Shown here: in pieces, positions 1 through 7,254 of the stretch
Position numbering within the stretch: the stretch's first letter is position 1
How the letters are laid out: every line of letters begins with the position of its first letter
Assembly (NCBI RefSeq): GCF_021730615.1
Contig: NZ_JAJLMN010000004.1
Location: forward strand, 1 to 64,000
Reading direction: 5' to 3'
DNA length: 64,000 nucleotides
From: Lichenibacterium dinghuense
GTDB lineage: Bacteria > Pseudomonadota > Alphaproteobacteria > Rhizobiales > Beijerinckiaceae
The notes under the pieces: model-generated
Database searches by the model: none
Seen by the model: only the letters and a program-made list of their open reading frames with translations
What the model was told of the DNA's origin: nothing
Program-made: the position numbers and the translations under genes

Positions 1-2
1 CC

Positions 3-341
3 GCCACGGAGAAGCAGGAGCGCGTCGACACCGCCATGCGAGCCATGGCGGTCCTTCGTGACAAGTTCTACGACTGCGCCGACCGGCAGCTCCCCGGCCT
101 CGTGAAGTCGGGCGAGAGCGCCGACGTGTTGGCGAGCGCCGCCATGACGATCTGCGGCCGGCCGCTGGCCGACGTCCAGGACGCCGCGCTCGAGGTGTCC
201 AAGGCCAAAGAAGAGACGGCCGGCAGCGTCGGGGAGGCGGTCATGCGCGAGCAGGTCAAGGCGCTGGTGAAGGAGCGTGTGGTCGCCGATGCCGTCCAAG
301 CGAAGGCCGGCATAGGCGCTTTCGCGAACACCTCTCGATGA
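3..341 (+). CDS. Hypothetical protein, 5' end outside window
   Basis: The reading frame is open from base 3 with no stop, so the gene very likely begins left of the window; the first internal ATG is at 36. The visible 112 residues are mainly helical, with a Cys pair (residues around FYDCADRQ and MTICGRP) and charged repeats of Lys/Glu. No family is recognised. Its stop (TGA 339-341) overlaps an ATG at 338, but the next gene probably starts later, at 392. It lies upstream of a secreted protein on the same strand, so the two may be cotranscribed. Confidence 0.6.
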   Translation, partial: ATEKQERVDTAMRAMAVLRDKFYDCADRQLPGLVKSGESADVLASAAMTICGRPLADVQDAALEVSKAKEETAGSVGEAVMREQVKALVKERVVADAVQAKAGIGAFANTSR

Positions 342-391
342 GACCCACCCCGAGCGCCACCCGGCAACCTCGACAATCCGCAGTCCGCCCC

Positions 392-952
392 ATGCGCCCC
401 ACAGCCCTCGCCCTCGCCGCCCTCGTGACGCTGGCCGGCGCGACGCCAGGTCGAGCGGAGGACGCTGCGGTGAATGCGGACCCGGACTATGCGGAGCGAT
501 ATGCTTGCGTCGACAGGCTGTCGGCCGCCAACCTCGGGCGAGGCTCGACGGCGCTGGCGAGCGACATCGCCGACCGCTGCCTCGCGGATTTCCTGCTCAA
601 GCACCACTCGGCCTATCGCTTGGCGGACGTGAAGCGAGCAGCGGCCGAAGCGCCCGGAGGAGTCCTCATCGACCTGATGGGCAAAGTGCCGGGCGTCGGC
701 GACACAGGGTTCGGCGGCATGCTGACGTTACGGGCGGAACAGAACCTCGATTGCAGGTCGATCCACCCAGGCGAGGATGAGATGGTGTGCAACAGGCCTA
801 TTGATCGAGCTTGGATCGATGAAAACTGGCCTTGGTGGCAGAAAGAGTTTGGCGGAACCCGCGCCGAATATGAGAGCGATCAACTGCGCTTTATGCTACA
901 GGATCAAGAGCGCCGCCGCAGACTGTTAGAAATAGTCGCTCAGCATCATTGA
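392..952 (+). CDS. Secreted hypothetical protein with Sec signal peptide
   Basis: 186 residues from ATG 392. This start is preferred to ATG 338 because it places a classical signal peptide at the N terminus (MRP, hydrophobic ALALAALVTLA, cleavage after GRAEDA). The mature part has four Cys (YACVD, DRCLAD, LDCRS, MVCNR) that could form two disulfides in the periplasm. No known domain is recognised. The last third uses less GC-rich codons than its neighbours, which may mark a recently acquired segment. It is convergent with the phage tail block that ends at 960. Confidence 0.6.
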   Translation: MRPTALALAALVTLAGATPGRAEDAAVNADPDYAERYACVDRLSAANLGRGSTALASDIADRCLADFLLKHHSAYRLADVKRAAAEAPGGVLIDLMGKVPGVGDTGFGGMLTLRAEQNLDCRSIHPGEDEMVCNRPIDRAWIDENWPWWQKEFGGTRAEYESDQLRFMLQDQERRRRLLEIVAQHH

Positions 953-959
953 AGCGCAG

Positions 960-1181
960 TCACTCCCGCAGCCCCGCCCGGCTCGCCGCCGCGAAGGTCG
1001 CGAAGGCGCCGAGGTCCGCCCCGTCCGCGTCCCGCACCCGGTAGCGGCCGCGCTCGAAGCGGATCGTGTGCGACAGCACGCGGTCGCCGGAGAAGGTGAC
1101 GGGGCTGAACGCCAGTTCGTCGCCGGCCCGCAGGGACCGCTTGAGCCTGCGGTGCTCGACGCGGTGCAGGGCGTCCTTCAC
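960..1181 (-). CDS. Small phage protein downstream of baseplate hub
   Basis: 73 residues. The GTG start at 1181 overlaps the TGA of the upstream hub gene (GTGA), the usual coupling in this block, and is preferred to a longer reading from 1253. The protein is Arg-rich at the N terminus and ends with a beta-like stretch (FERGRYRVRDADG). No family is recognised; its position after a hub-like protein suggests a tail or baseplate accessory role. It is the last gene of the leftward tail operon. Confidence 0.55.
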   Translation of the reverse strand: MKDALHRVEHRRLKRSLRAGDELAFSPVTFSGDRVLSHTIRFERGRYRVRDADGADLGAFATFAAASRAGLRE

Positions 1182-2143
1182 GTGAAGCCCATGTGGATCT
1201 GACTCTCGTTCGGAGAGGCACTGATCGCGAGACAGGTCAGGACCATGAACCAAGGCGCCGCGCGTGTGCTTGCCTCTATCTCGACGAACAGCACACGGTA
1301 AATACCATCCGCTGCGATACGACCCGTGTTCATCAAATTCATGTTCTGCGTAGAAGCAGGGCCTGTGAGGGGGTTATTGTTCTGCTCTGCGTCGATAATG
1401 CTGCTTTCGTCAATCTTTACCTGCGTATTGATCCATATTGCAGGGTTGATTAGCACCCTTGCAATGATGCCGTTCTCTGTACGCTGGGCATAGCCGACAA
1501 GTCCAGTTTTCGAGTTGAGAACGATGGGCCCGCCCGTCTCGACAGCCTGCTCATGGTCGATGATGTGAACGAGTCCTCTGCTCATCGAACACGTGGCGCC
1601 GAGTGACAGAGCTACATCGCGTATCAGATTTCGAGCCATGCCCGAGAAGGGCCGAGCCCTCGAATACTTCGGACTTCCGAGGTCGACGTTGACGAGGCCG
1701 AGGCCTGTAATCCCAAAGGGCTTCATGGCGTCGAGCGCCAACTGCAATTTGTCCTTCGGCGTCCAGCCGGCGGCCAGCGTAGAGCTGACCCGCGCCTGCT
1801 GGTGAGCGTTACCATGCTCGACGGCCCAAATATCGATGTAGCTGTCTACGACGTTCTCGGCATGCGCGTATATGCTTTGTTTGACGTCACCGCTATAGAT
1901 GAGCCCGATGTTGTTTTCGTACCCCGCCTGCCAAGTGAGTGTCTGAAACTCTTTCCCCTTGAGGGCTGAGATGGTCGCCTCGTTCGGGTTATAGATGCGG
2001 AAGCGACTCGGGTTGGGCGAGATCACTGACGCCGCGACGATCGAAGCCTCCACCGTGAGGTCGGTCTGTCTGCCGCTGGGGATGGAGATCGACGCTGACC
2101 CGGACAGGGACAGCACGCATCGCCGAAGCCATTGCTCTGTCAC
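1178..2143 (-). CDS. Phage baseplate hub-like protein
   Basis: 321 residues from GTG 2143, which overlaps the TGA of the upstream gene. The N-terminal half has the layout of phage hub proteins: a beta segment (LTVEASIVAASV), then SRFRIYNPNEATISAL, then the hallmark TLTWQAGYENNIGLIYSGDV, which corresponds to the 'YNL..VxLxAGYxxxxGxIFxGxI' core of tail hub families. The C terminus is rich in Asn/Gln. By family knowledge it would sit at the centre of the baseplate where the spike docks; this is inferred from the motif only. Codons are less GC-rich than the replication operon. Confidence 0.65.
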   Translation of the reverse strand: MTEQWLRRCVLSLSGSASISIPSGRQTDLTVEASIVAASVISPNPSRFRIYNPNEATISALKGKEFQTLTWQAGYENNIGLIYSGDVKQSIYAHAENVVDSYIDIWAVEHGNAHQQARVSSTLAAGWTPKDKLQLALDAMKPFGITGLGLVNVDLGSPKYSRARPFSGMARNLIRDVALSLGATCSMSRGLVHIIDHEQAVETGGPIVLNSKTGLVGYAQRTENGIIARVLINPAIWINTQVKIDESSIIDAEQNNNPLTGPASTQNMNLMNTGRIAADGIYRVLFVEIEASTRAAPWFMVLTCLAISASPNESQIHMGFT

Positions 2144-2758
2144 GCCACCCTCACCATGAGTTGCGAACCATTGCGGTAGAGGTGGCCGACCTGCACGGGC
2201 GGCACCAGCGCCGCGGCCGCGCTGTCGTTGGCGGCGTTGGGCAGAAGGTTGGCGTTCGACACGTTCAGGACGGACACCACCTGGACGCTCGGCAGCGTGC
2301 CGGTGACGTCGCCCGACAGCGCACCGACGTTCTGCGATGCGGCGCCGGCGGCGAGGGCGGTGCCGCCGATGGAGTTGGACGGCAGGGACAGGCCCGAAGA
2401 AGGGCACTGGAGCGCGATGCCGGCGCTGGACGCGACCTGCACGCCCGACGCGTTCGCCGTGACCGTGTGCTGCCCGTTGAAGGCCGAGAGCAGGGCGCCG
2501 GACGGCTGGGCCAGGATCTGGTGCAGCCCGTTCATGGCCCGCATGAAGGCGCCGCCCGCGTGGGTGACGCCGTGCTCGTGTGTGCCGCCCGAGCTGACCG
2601 CCTGCCCGAGCAAGCCCTGCGCGCCCCGGACGAGGTGATGGTAGAAGGCCGACGCCATCGACAGCGGGTCGAAGGTCGGGGAGGCCGACCTTGGCCTGCG
2701 ACGCGGTGTCGAGCTTGAAGCCGAAACCGAAGAAGAAGTCTTTAATGTTCTCCGACAT
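2140..2758 (-). CDS. Phage tail/baseplate protein, apparent +1 frameshift
   Basis: ATG 2758 is preceded by a strong GGAGG site (2764-2770 region) and opens MSENIKDFFFGFGFKLDTASQAKVGLP, but that frame then becomes an Arg/Gly-rich shadow. One base shifted, near 2682-2690, the sequence continues TFDPLSMASAFYHHLVRG and runs to 2140 with a phage-structural look: H-E-H motif, many Ala/Ser/Asn and repeated GTAL/ALSGDVTGTLPS segments as in spike or fibre tips. The internal ATG 2658 lacks a ribosome site. The shift lies in a short C run (CTCCCC on the coding strand). It is either a sequencing or assembly slip, a real mutation, or, less likely, programmed shifting. Confidence 0.6.
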
Positions 2759-2760
2759 GG

Positions 2761-3129
2761 TCAGATCCTCCCGCTCTCAGCATCTTGAATGAACGCGCGC
2801 CGAAGCCGCATCACTTCGGAGTAAAAGTCCTCGCGTAGGACTGTCGACAGCTTGAACACGTCTTCGTCGGAGCCGCGCAGCACGGGAAGGCTCGACACCA
2901 TCGCCAGCACCTTGACCAGTGCGGCCCTCATCTCATCGGATCGTTGATTGCCGTGCGGGGCCAGGACACGCATCAGCCCTTCGGTCATTTCGAGAAAGGC
3001 GGCGTCATCGAAGGATGCGTGGACGCGCGGGGTGCCGGCCACCCAACTGGCGACGGCCTGTAGCTCGCTGTCCAGGAGCGCCGGGTGGGCAGGAGGTGCG
3101 GGGGGCTGCCGGCGACGCCTACCGAACAT
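2761..3129 (-). CDS. Hypothetical phage protein
   Basis: 122 residues from ATG 3129 (MFGRRRRQPP, basic and Pro-rich lead, then a helical body DSELQAVASWVAG, FLEMTEGLMRVL, MRAALVKVLAMVSSLPVL). The start lies inside the end of the upstream small gene (stop 3119), so translation is probably coupled. It could be a tail-assembly or tape-measure chaperone type protein from its position between a morphogenesis-type gene and the tail tip gene, but there is no family hit that I recognise. Confidence 0.55.
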   Translation of the reverse strand: MFGRRRRQPPAPPAHPALLDSELQAVASWVAGTPRVHASFDDAAFLEMTEGLMRVLAPHGNQRSDEMRAALVKVLAMVSSLPVLRGSDEDVFKLSTVLREDFYSEVMRLRRAFIQDAESGRI

Positions 3130-3244
3130 GCTGCATCCCCTCTGCGGTGAGCCTCGCCACCAGCGCCTCCAGCGCGGCGCGTGAGACGGTGCGGATCGGG
3201 ATGGAGCGCGATGGGGCCGGCTGCCGGGGAGTGGTGGTCGCCAT
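3119..3244 (-). CDS. 41-residue phage micro-protein (IPIRTV motif, copy 1)
   Basis: ATG 3244 to TAG 3119. It begins immediately after the stop of the 3246-3857 gene and overlaps the start of the next gene by 11 bases, the arrangement of a genuinely translated member of the operon. The sequence carries SIPIRTVSRAALEALVARL, whose IPIRTV-RAA core recurs in the other micro-ORF at 3854-3955. The C-terminal part is a predicted helix. Function unknown. Confidence 0.5.
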   Translation of the reverse strand: MATTTPRQPAPSRSIPIRTVSRAALEALVARLTAEGMQHVR

Positions 3245-3245
3245 C

Positions 3246-3857
3246 TCACCTGTCCTTGATCACGTGGGTGACCGACCTTTGGAGGTCGTAGGTGTCGAGC
3301 AACGGCTTCGCGAGGCCGGCGTCGTGCAGCACGTCGTCGGGCACGCCCTCGGCGCGGAGCTTGAGAAAGGAACGGGCGTCCTTGCTTCGACCATCGCCGA
3401 GGAGCTTGCCCGTCTCCGAGTTGCGGCGCCGCGCGCGAGCCTCGATGGTGCGGTCGGACAGAGGCGCGAAAGGGCCGTCGATCATCTTCTTCTTGACGGA
3501 GACTTCAGCGGATAGGCCGGCCTCGTGCAGACCGTCGTTGATCTTGCTCGGCTGGGCGGAGAATGCTGCGCGGGCGGCGTTTTCCATGCCCTTGACGATC
3601 GCGGGCCGCGCATTCTCGACACCCGGCACCAGGAAGGGCCGGGCCGGGATATGCTTCTCGTCGTCGCCGAACTCCTGGATGTAGCCGATGACGGCGTTCG
3701 AGGGCGGCGTGCCCTTCTGGCCTGGCTCGGGCGCGCGTGGCGCGCTGTCGCCGGGGATGCCCACGAGCACCTGCTTCCTGAGAAGGCTCGCGACCGCCTT
3801 CTCAATGACGCTGAGACCGGGGCCGGACGATGTCACCTTTGCGCGTGCCGCCATCAC
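3246..3857 (-). CDS. Phage morphogenesis protein (gp10/neck-like)
   Basis: About 202 residues; GTG 3857 or ATG 3854 both fit, with the ATG overlapping the upstream TGA (TGATG). The central part NAVIGYIQEFGDDEKHIPARPFLVPGVE is the signature of small phage head-tail or virion-morphogenesis proteins ('..IQE.G....IPARPFL.P'). The rest is basic and helical, ending DTYDLQRSVTHVIKD, also typical. Located upstream of tail genes, as expected for a head-tail joining or tail-completion protein. The family assignment rests on the motif; the exact role is inferred. Confidence 0.65.
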   Translation of the reverse strand: MMAARAKVTSSGPGLSVIEKAVASLLRKQVLVGIPGDSAPRAPEPGQKGTPPSNAVIGYIQEFGDDEKHIPARPFLVPGVENARPAIVKGMENAARAAFSAQPSKINDGLHEAGLSAEVSVKKKMIDGPFAPLSDRTIEARARRRNSETGKLLGDGRSKDARSFLKLRAEGVPDDVLHDAGLAKPLLDTYDLQRSVTHVIKDR

Positions 3858-3955
3858 CTACTCCATCGAGCGGCGCGCGGGACGGTGCGGATCGGGATGG
3901 TCCACGCTGGCGTTGCGAAGGCCGTGGACGGGCGAGACGGGATCGGGGCTGTCAT
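3854..3955 (-). CDS. 33-residue phage micro-protein (IPIRTV motif, copy 2)
   Basis: ATG 3955 overlaps the upstream lipoprotein stop (ATGA) and its own TGA overlaps the next ATG (TGATG), so it is coupled on both sides. It contains WTIPIRTVPRAARW, matching the IPIRTV-RAA core of the micro-ORF at 3119-3244. It may be a translated spacer or leader. No function can be assigned. Confidence 0.4.
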   Translation of the reverse strand: MTAPIPSRPSTAFATPAWTIPIRTVPRAARWSR

Positions 3956-4143
3956 CTGGCCGCCCCGGTGAAGGTGGACACGAGCGAGCCCCGGCCAGCC
4001 GTCACGGCTCCGGGCGGCGGATGATGTGAGCAGGACGCTGTGAGCGTGATGGCCGCGAAGGCGGCCCACGCAGCGAGGCCCGACGCGAGCGCGCGGGGTC
4101 GGAGGCGGTGCAGGACGGGGTGCGGAAAGGTCCGATCGGGCAC
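3952..4143 (-). CDS. Small lipoprotein, possible Rz1-like spanin
   Basis: 63 residues from ATG 4143. A basic N terminus is followed by a hydrophobic stretch (LAAWAAFAAITL) and a lipobox-like TAS-C, then HHPPPG and a short Ser/Thr/Gly tail. Size, lipobox and Pro residues just after the Cys resemble outer-membrane spanin lipoproteins (Rz1 class). No partner i-spanin is clear in the overlapping frame, so the role remains a guess. The stop is coupled (ATGA) to the next micro-ORF. Confidence 0.4.
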   Translation of the reverse strand: MPDRTFPHPVLHRLRPRALASGLAAWAAFAAITLTASCSHHPPPGAVTAGRGSLVSTFTGAAR

Positions 4144-4397
4144 AGTGCCACCTTATTCGCCGAGGGCGGGAAGGGGCCTGCGAGCTGCCGAAGCAGCCCC
4201 GATAGGCAGGAGGGACCGAGATCAACCTCAGACCTCAGTATGCGACCACCGCGGGCGGATCGCAAGGGGCCGCCCAGCGGTCGGGTCGACGCGCTGTGGA
4301 CGGCGCCGGCGCGGCGGGAAACGCCTTGCCCGCACACCGGCCGAGCCGCATCCTGCCCGGCTCCGGGGCGCCCGTCCCGGCCGAGCGGGGGCGCGGG

Positions 4398-4892
4398 ATG
4401 GCGGTCGAGGCGTCGCGGTGGGTGTCCTACGACGAAGCGGCCGCCATGCTCGGCCTGTCGCCCGAGGCGACGAAGCGACTGGCGCTGCGCCGGGGCTGGC
4501 CGCGCCGATCGGCGCCGACGGGCGGAACGCTGGTTGCGGTGCCGGACGCGCTGGCCGACGATCCCGACGAAATCGAGCCCGACCGTAGGGGCGCGCGGTC
4601 GCTGGTGGATTTCCTCGAGGCCCACGTCGACCGGCTGACGGAGGAACTGGCCGAGGCACGGACCGAGATGCGCGGCGTCCGATACGAGGCCGAGTCCCTG
4701 CGGATCGAGGCCGGCCGCGCGCAGGTGCTCGCGGCGCTGGTGGAGGCGGAACGGACCCGGTCGGCGGAGATCAGGGCCGAGCGCGACAGGCTGGCGGCCG
4801 AACTCGCCGAGCGCCGCAGGCCGTGGATCGTCCGAGCGCTGAGGATGCTGTTCGGCCGACCGCCGGCGCGGCGGAGGCGGCGGGCGTTCTGA
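4398..4892 (+). CDS. HTH plus coiled-coil protein
   Basis: 164 residues from ATG 4398. Residues 5-45 form a helix-turn-helix of the excisionase type (WVSYDEAAAMLGLSPEATKRLALRRGW). Residues 65-140 are a long Glu/Arg-rich coiled coil (LEAHVDRLTEELAEARTEM and continuing), and the C terminus is strongly basic (PPARRRRRAF). Such proteins recur on alphaproteobacterial plasmids and prophages, probably as dimeric DNA-binding factors. The longer reading from 4296 is rejected because its first 34 residues look non-coding. It is divergent from the tail operon. Confidence 0.65.
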   Translation: MAVEASRWVSYDEAAAMLGLSPEATKRLALRRGWPRRSAPTGGTLVAVPDALADDPDEIEPDRRGARSLVDFLEAHVDRLTEELAEARTEMRGVRYEAESLRIEAGRAQVLAALVEAERTRSAEIRAERDRLAAELAERRRPWIVRALRMLFGRPPARRRRRAF

Positions 4893-4988
4893 GCGGGAGA
4901 CGCATCCCACCAGGGCAGGCTTGTCACGATGACAGGTTGCGGTGAGGATCGGGGCACGGGCCGCCACGGGCTCGTGGGAGGGACGACG

Positions 4989-5381
4989 ATGGCGGGTGCT
5001 CTCTACCGGATGGACTATCAGTCCGGGACACAGTCTGGCGGCGCGGTAGTCTATATCGGCGATGACGGCGTGACAGGAACCGACGTCGGCGGCGGTATCT
5101 ACTCGGGCAGCCTTGTCGCGGTCGAGGGGCGGGTGCGCGGCGCCGTGAGGATCACGTACCCGCAGGGCGGCACGCTTGTGACAGGCCAGCCTATTGCCAT
5201 CGGTCACGGCATCACGATCAACCTCGACATGCCGCCTGACTTCGGGAACGGCCAAGCGCTCACCATCGACATGGGCGGCGTGATGCTCGTCGCCCGGCTG
5301 TCGTTCATTTCCCCCATCCCGATCCCGCCGAGCATGAGCTTCAGCAACCCGGCGAATAGCGGCCTTCTGCCCTTGCTGTAG
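4989..5381 (+). CDS. GrlR-like beta-barrel protein
   Basis: 130 residues from ATG 4989, preceded by GGGAGGGACGACG. The pattern GALYRMDYQSGTQSGGAVVYIGDDGVTGTD followed by GGGIYSGSL and a second set of beta strands matches the small GrlR-type fold (first strand, then G-G-V--L-DG, then YSG-Y). In enteropathogens GrlR represses a virulence activator; distant relatives in other bacteria have no known role. The C-terminal 20 residues are Pro/Ser-rich. Convergent with the recombinase gene, only 15 bases away. Confidence 0.45.
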   Translation: MAGALYRMDYQSGTQSGGAVVYIGDDGVTGTDVGGGIYSGSLVAVEGRVRGAVRITYPQGGTLVTGQPIAIGHGITINLDMPPDFGNGQALTIDMGGVMLVARLSFISPIPIPPSMSFSNPANSGLLPLL

Positions 5382-5396
5382 AGGGCCTGGCCGACA

Positions 5397-6083
5397 TCAC
5401 GCCGCGAGGTCGCGCAGCACGCGGGCGACCTGGACGGGCGACCACCGGCCGCCGCGGCTCGCCGGAACACCGCGATCGTTGAGGCCGGCGGCGAGGCCCG
5501 CCAGCGACGTCGCACCGCTGGCGCGTAGCTCGGCCATCACGGGGGCCAAGTCGGCGGCGCGGGCCTTCGCGCGGGCCGACAGGGCAGCTCGACCCTGCGC
5601 GCGCTGGGCATCGGACAGCCGGGCGCCACGATCTCCGCCGAGCTTCACGCCGCGGGCCTTGGCGGCCGCCAGCGCCTTGCGGGTGCGGTCCGCGATCATG
5701 CCGGCCTCAAGCTCGGCGACGGCCGCCATTTGCTGGAGCATGAACCTGCCCGTCGGCCCCTCGATCTGCGGCAGATCGCAGAACCGGACGTCCACGCCGG
5801 CCTCAAGCAGCCGCGACAGGAAGGCCAGCGACCGCGTGAGCCTGTCGACCTTCGCGACCACCAGCGCGGCGCGGTGGAGCCGGGCGCAGGCCAGCGCGCG
5901 GGCGAGCTCGGGCCGGGCGTCGTTCTTCCCGCTCTCGACCTCGACGAACTCGCCGACCACGCGCCAGTCGCCGCCGTTGAGGTAGCCCGCCACGGCGGCG
6001 CGCTGGGCATCGAGCCCGAGCCCCGAGCGGCCTTGGCGGGCAGTCGAGACGCGGCAGTAGCTCACGAAGGCACCGTTTGCCAT
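5397..6083 (-). CDS. Serine recombinase (resolvase/invertase family)
   Basis: 228 residues. The N-terminal catalytic domain has VSYCRVSTARQG (nucleophile Ser13, Arg11), the LVVAKVDRLTRS strand, and the E-helix LEAGMIADRTRKALAAAKARGVKLG typical of serine recombinases. The C-terminal 60 residues (LAGLAAGLNDRGVPASRGGRWSPVQVARVLRDL) are the usual HTH-like 'recombinase' DNA-binding end. It is short compared with large serine integrases, so it is more likely a resolvase or invertase than the prophage integrase, though this class is often the only recombinase in such islands. Confidence 0.9.
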   Translation of the reverse strand: MANGAFVSYCRVSTARQGRSGLGLDAQRAAVAGYLNGGDWRVVGEFVEVESGKNDARPELARALACARLHRAALVVAKVDRLTRSLAFLSRLLEAGVDVRFCDLPQIEGPTGRFMLQQMAAVAELEAGMIADRTRKALAAAKARGVKLGGDRGARLSDAQRAQGRAALSARAKARAADLAPVMAELRASGATSLAGLAAGLNDRGVPASRGGRWSPVQVARVLRDLAA

Positions 6084-6152
6084 GGCTTTACGTCCTAGCC
6101 AACGTCCGTTGACCAGAATGTAATACGCCGGACGGGGCGGGAGCGCAAGCCC

Positions 6153-6200
6153 GTGTGAACTACAGTTGACATCCGAGGCGGTGTGACCTATAGTTCACAC
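6153..6200. promoter_or_regulatory. Twin palindromic operator of the HigBA-type pair
   Basis: Two related 19-20 bp sites 28 bp apart, GTGTGAACTACAGTTGACA (6153-6171) and GTGTGACCTATAGTTCACAC (6181-6200), each an imperfect palindrome. The outer arms GTGTGAACTA and TAGTTCACAC are perfect inverted repeats. The second site abuts the toxin ATG at 6201, so bound antitoxin would block transcription or initiation. Binding is inferred. Confidence 0.6.
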
Positions 6201-6491
6201 ATGGTCGAAGTGCGCTCCACCCCTACCTTCGTCGCTTGGCTCGATGCTCTGGCCGACATCACGGCCCGCAGCCGGATCGCGAAGCGCATCGCGCGTTTCG
6301 AGGTCGGGTTGTTCGGCGACGTGAAGTCGGTCGGCGGCGGGGTGAGCGAGGTGCGCGTCGACTACGGCCCCGGCTACCGGGTCTACTTCACCCGTCGCGG
6401 CGCCGAGGTCGTGATCCTGCTCTGCGGCGGGGACAAGGGCTCTCAGGCCCGCGATATCGCCCGCGCTCAGTCCATGGTGCTCGACTTATGA
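6201..6491 (+). CDS. HigB/RelE-superfamily toxin (COG3657)
   Basis: 96 residues from ATG 6201. It has the features of phage-derived addiction killer proteins: a beta-alpha-alpha core (TPTFVAWLDALADITARSRIAKRIARFE), GVSEVRVDYGPGYRVYFTRRG and the final LLCGGDKGSQARDIARAQ. Members are ribosome-associated or free mRNA interferases held inactive by the downstream antitoxin. The ATG is chosen over the upstream GTG at 6183, which lies inside the operator. The toxin-first order is typical of higBA. Confidence 0.85.
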   Translation: MVEVRSTPTFVAWLDALADITARSRIAKRIARFEVGLFGDVKSVGGGVSEVRVDYGPGYRVYFTRRGAEVVILLCGGDKGSQARDIARAQSMVLDL

Positions 6492-6556
6492 GAGCGCCCG
6501 GCCTGCCGCTCCAACATTCCGACATTCCGACATCGTCCGCCTTTGGAGGCGAACAC

Positions 6557-6865
6557 ATGCCCCTCGACACCGTACCCTTCGACTCCGCCCAGTACCTCAC
6601 CGACTCGGCCGACCAGGTCGAGCTCGTGTCCGAAGCCTTCGCCAGCAACGACCCTGCCGTGATCCGCAACGCGCTCAACCTCGTAGCTCGCGCCCGCGGG
6701 ATGGGTCGCGTCGCCGCCGACGCCGGTGTGAGCCGCGAAGGCGCCTACAAGGCGCTCGGGCCGGACGGCGACCCGAAGTTCAGCACCGTGCTGGGCATCC
6801 TCGCCGCGCTCGGCATCAGGCTCTCGGCCACGCTCGACCGGAGCGAGGCGCAGCCGGCGGGTTGA
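6557..6865 (+). CDS. HigA-like antitoxin (COG3636 family)
   Basis: 102 residues from ATG 6557, with TTTGGAGG 7-10 bases upstream. The N terminus FDSAQYLTDSADQVELVSEAFASNDP and the HTH ARARGMGRVAADAGVSREGAYKALGPDGDPKFSTVLGILAALG are diagnostic of the 'addiction module antidote' family. It neutralises the 6201-6491 toxin and should autorepress through the twin palindrome upstream. The gap to the toxin is 65 bases, longer than usual. Confidence 0.85.
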   Translation: MPLDTVPFDSAQYLTDSADQVELVSEAFASNDPAVIRNALNLVARARGMGRVAADAGVSREGAYKALGPDGDPKFSTVLGILAALGIRLSATLDRSEAQPAG

Positions 6866-6918
6866 CTGCGCCAGCCTCGCGCGTAGGGGATGGAAACCAC
6901 GCTGGAAACCTACACCTC

Positions 6919-7254
6919 TCACACCGCCTCAACGAGCCGTCGCGCGTCGGCCTGGAGCTGGCGCACCAGCCGCCGGAAGTCTCGGCTGGCCTGGCTCCGC
7001 CCACCATGGCGCGTGACGGCCTCGCGGTGGCGCTCGATGCCCTCCGGGGTGCGCGGCCCTGTCGACAGCCCGCCGTGCATCCGGCACCGCCGCCCCCGCG
7101 CCATCGCCATGTTGCGACAGGGCGCGCCGCTCCGGGTCCTGGCCCCGCAGGCCGGCGGCATGTCGGCGGCGTCCACGGCCTCGCATGACAGCTTTTGAGG
7201 ACAGTGGGGCGACGGGCTCCCCCGGTGCATGGGGTCAACCGTCCGATCCAGCAT
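6919..7254 (-). CDS. HGGxSTGPRT-motif Cys-rich protein
   Basis: Up to 111 residues; ATG 7254 overlaps the upstream gene by 20 bases, while ATG 7161 would give an 80-residue protein. The core GARTRSGAPCRNMAMARGRRCRMHGGLSTGPRTPEG is a small zinc-ribbon-like motif found in many phage and mobile-element proteins of alphaproteobacteria. The tail is helical (LVRQLQADARRLVEAV). Likely nucleic-acid binding; function unproven. Last gene of the long leftward replication operon. Confidence 0.7.
   Translation of the reverse strand: MLDRTVDPMHRGSPSPHCPQKLSCEAVDAADMPPACGARTRSGAPCRNMAMARGRRCRMHGGLSTGPRTPEGIERHREAVTRHGGRSQASRDFRRLVRQLQADARRLVEAV

Noticed and set aside
4002-5255. Open frame of 417 codons on the minus strand
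   Set aside because: Shadow of the HTH/coiled-coil and GrlR-like genes; Arg/Pro-rich low-complexity sequence.
5397-6083. Serine recombinase as the main prophage integrase
   Set aside because: At 228 residues it lacks the long C-terminal region of large serine integrases, and no att-like repeats were found, so only a resolvase/invertase call is made.
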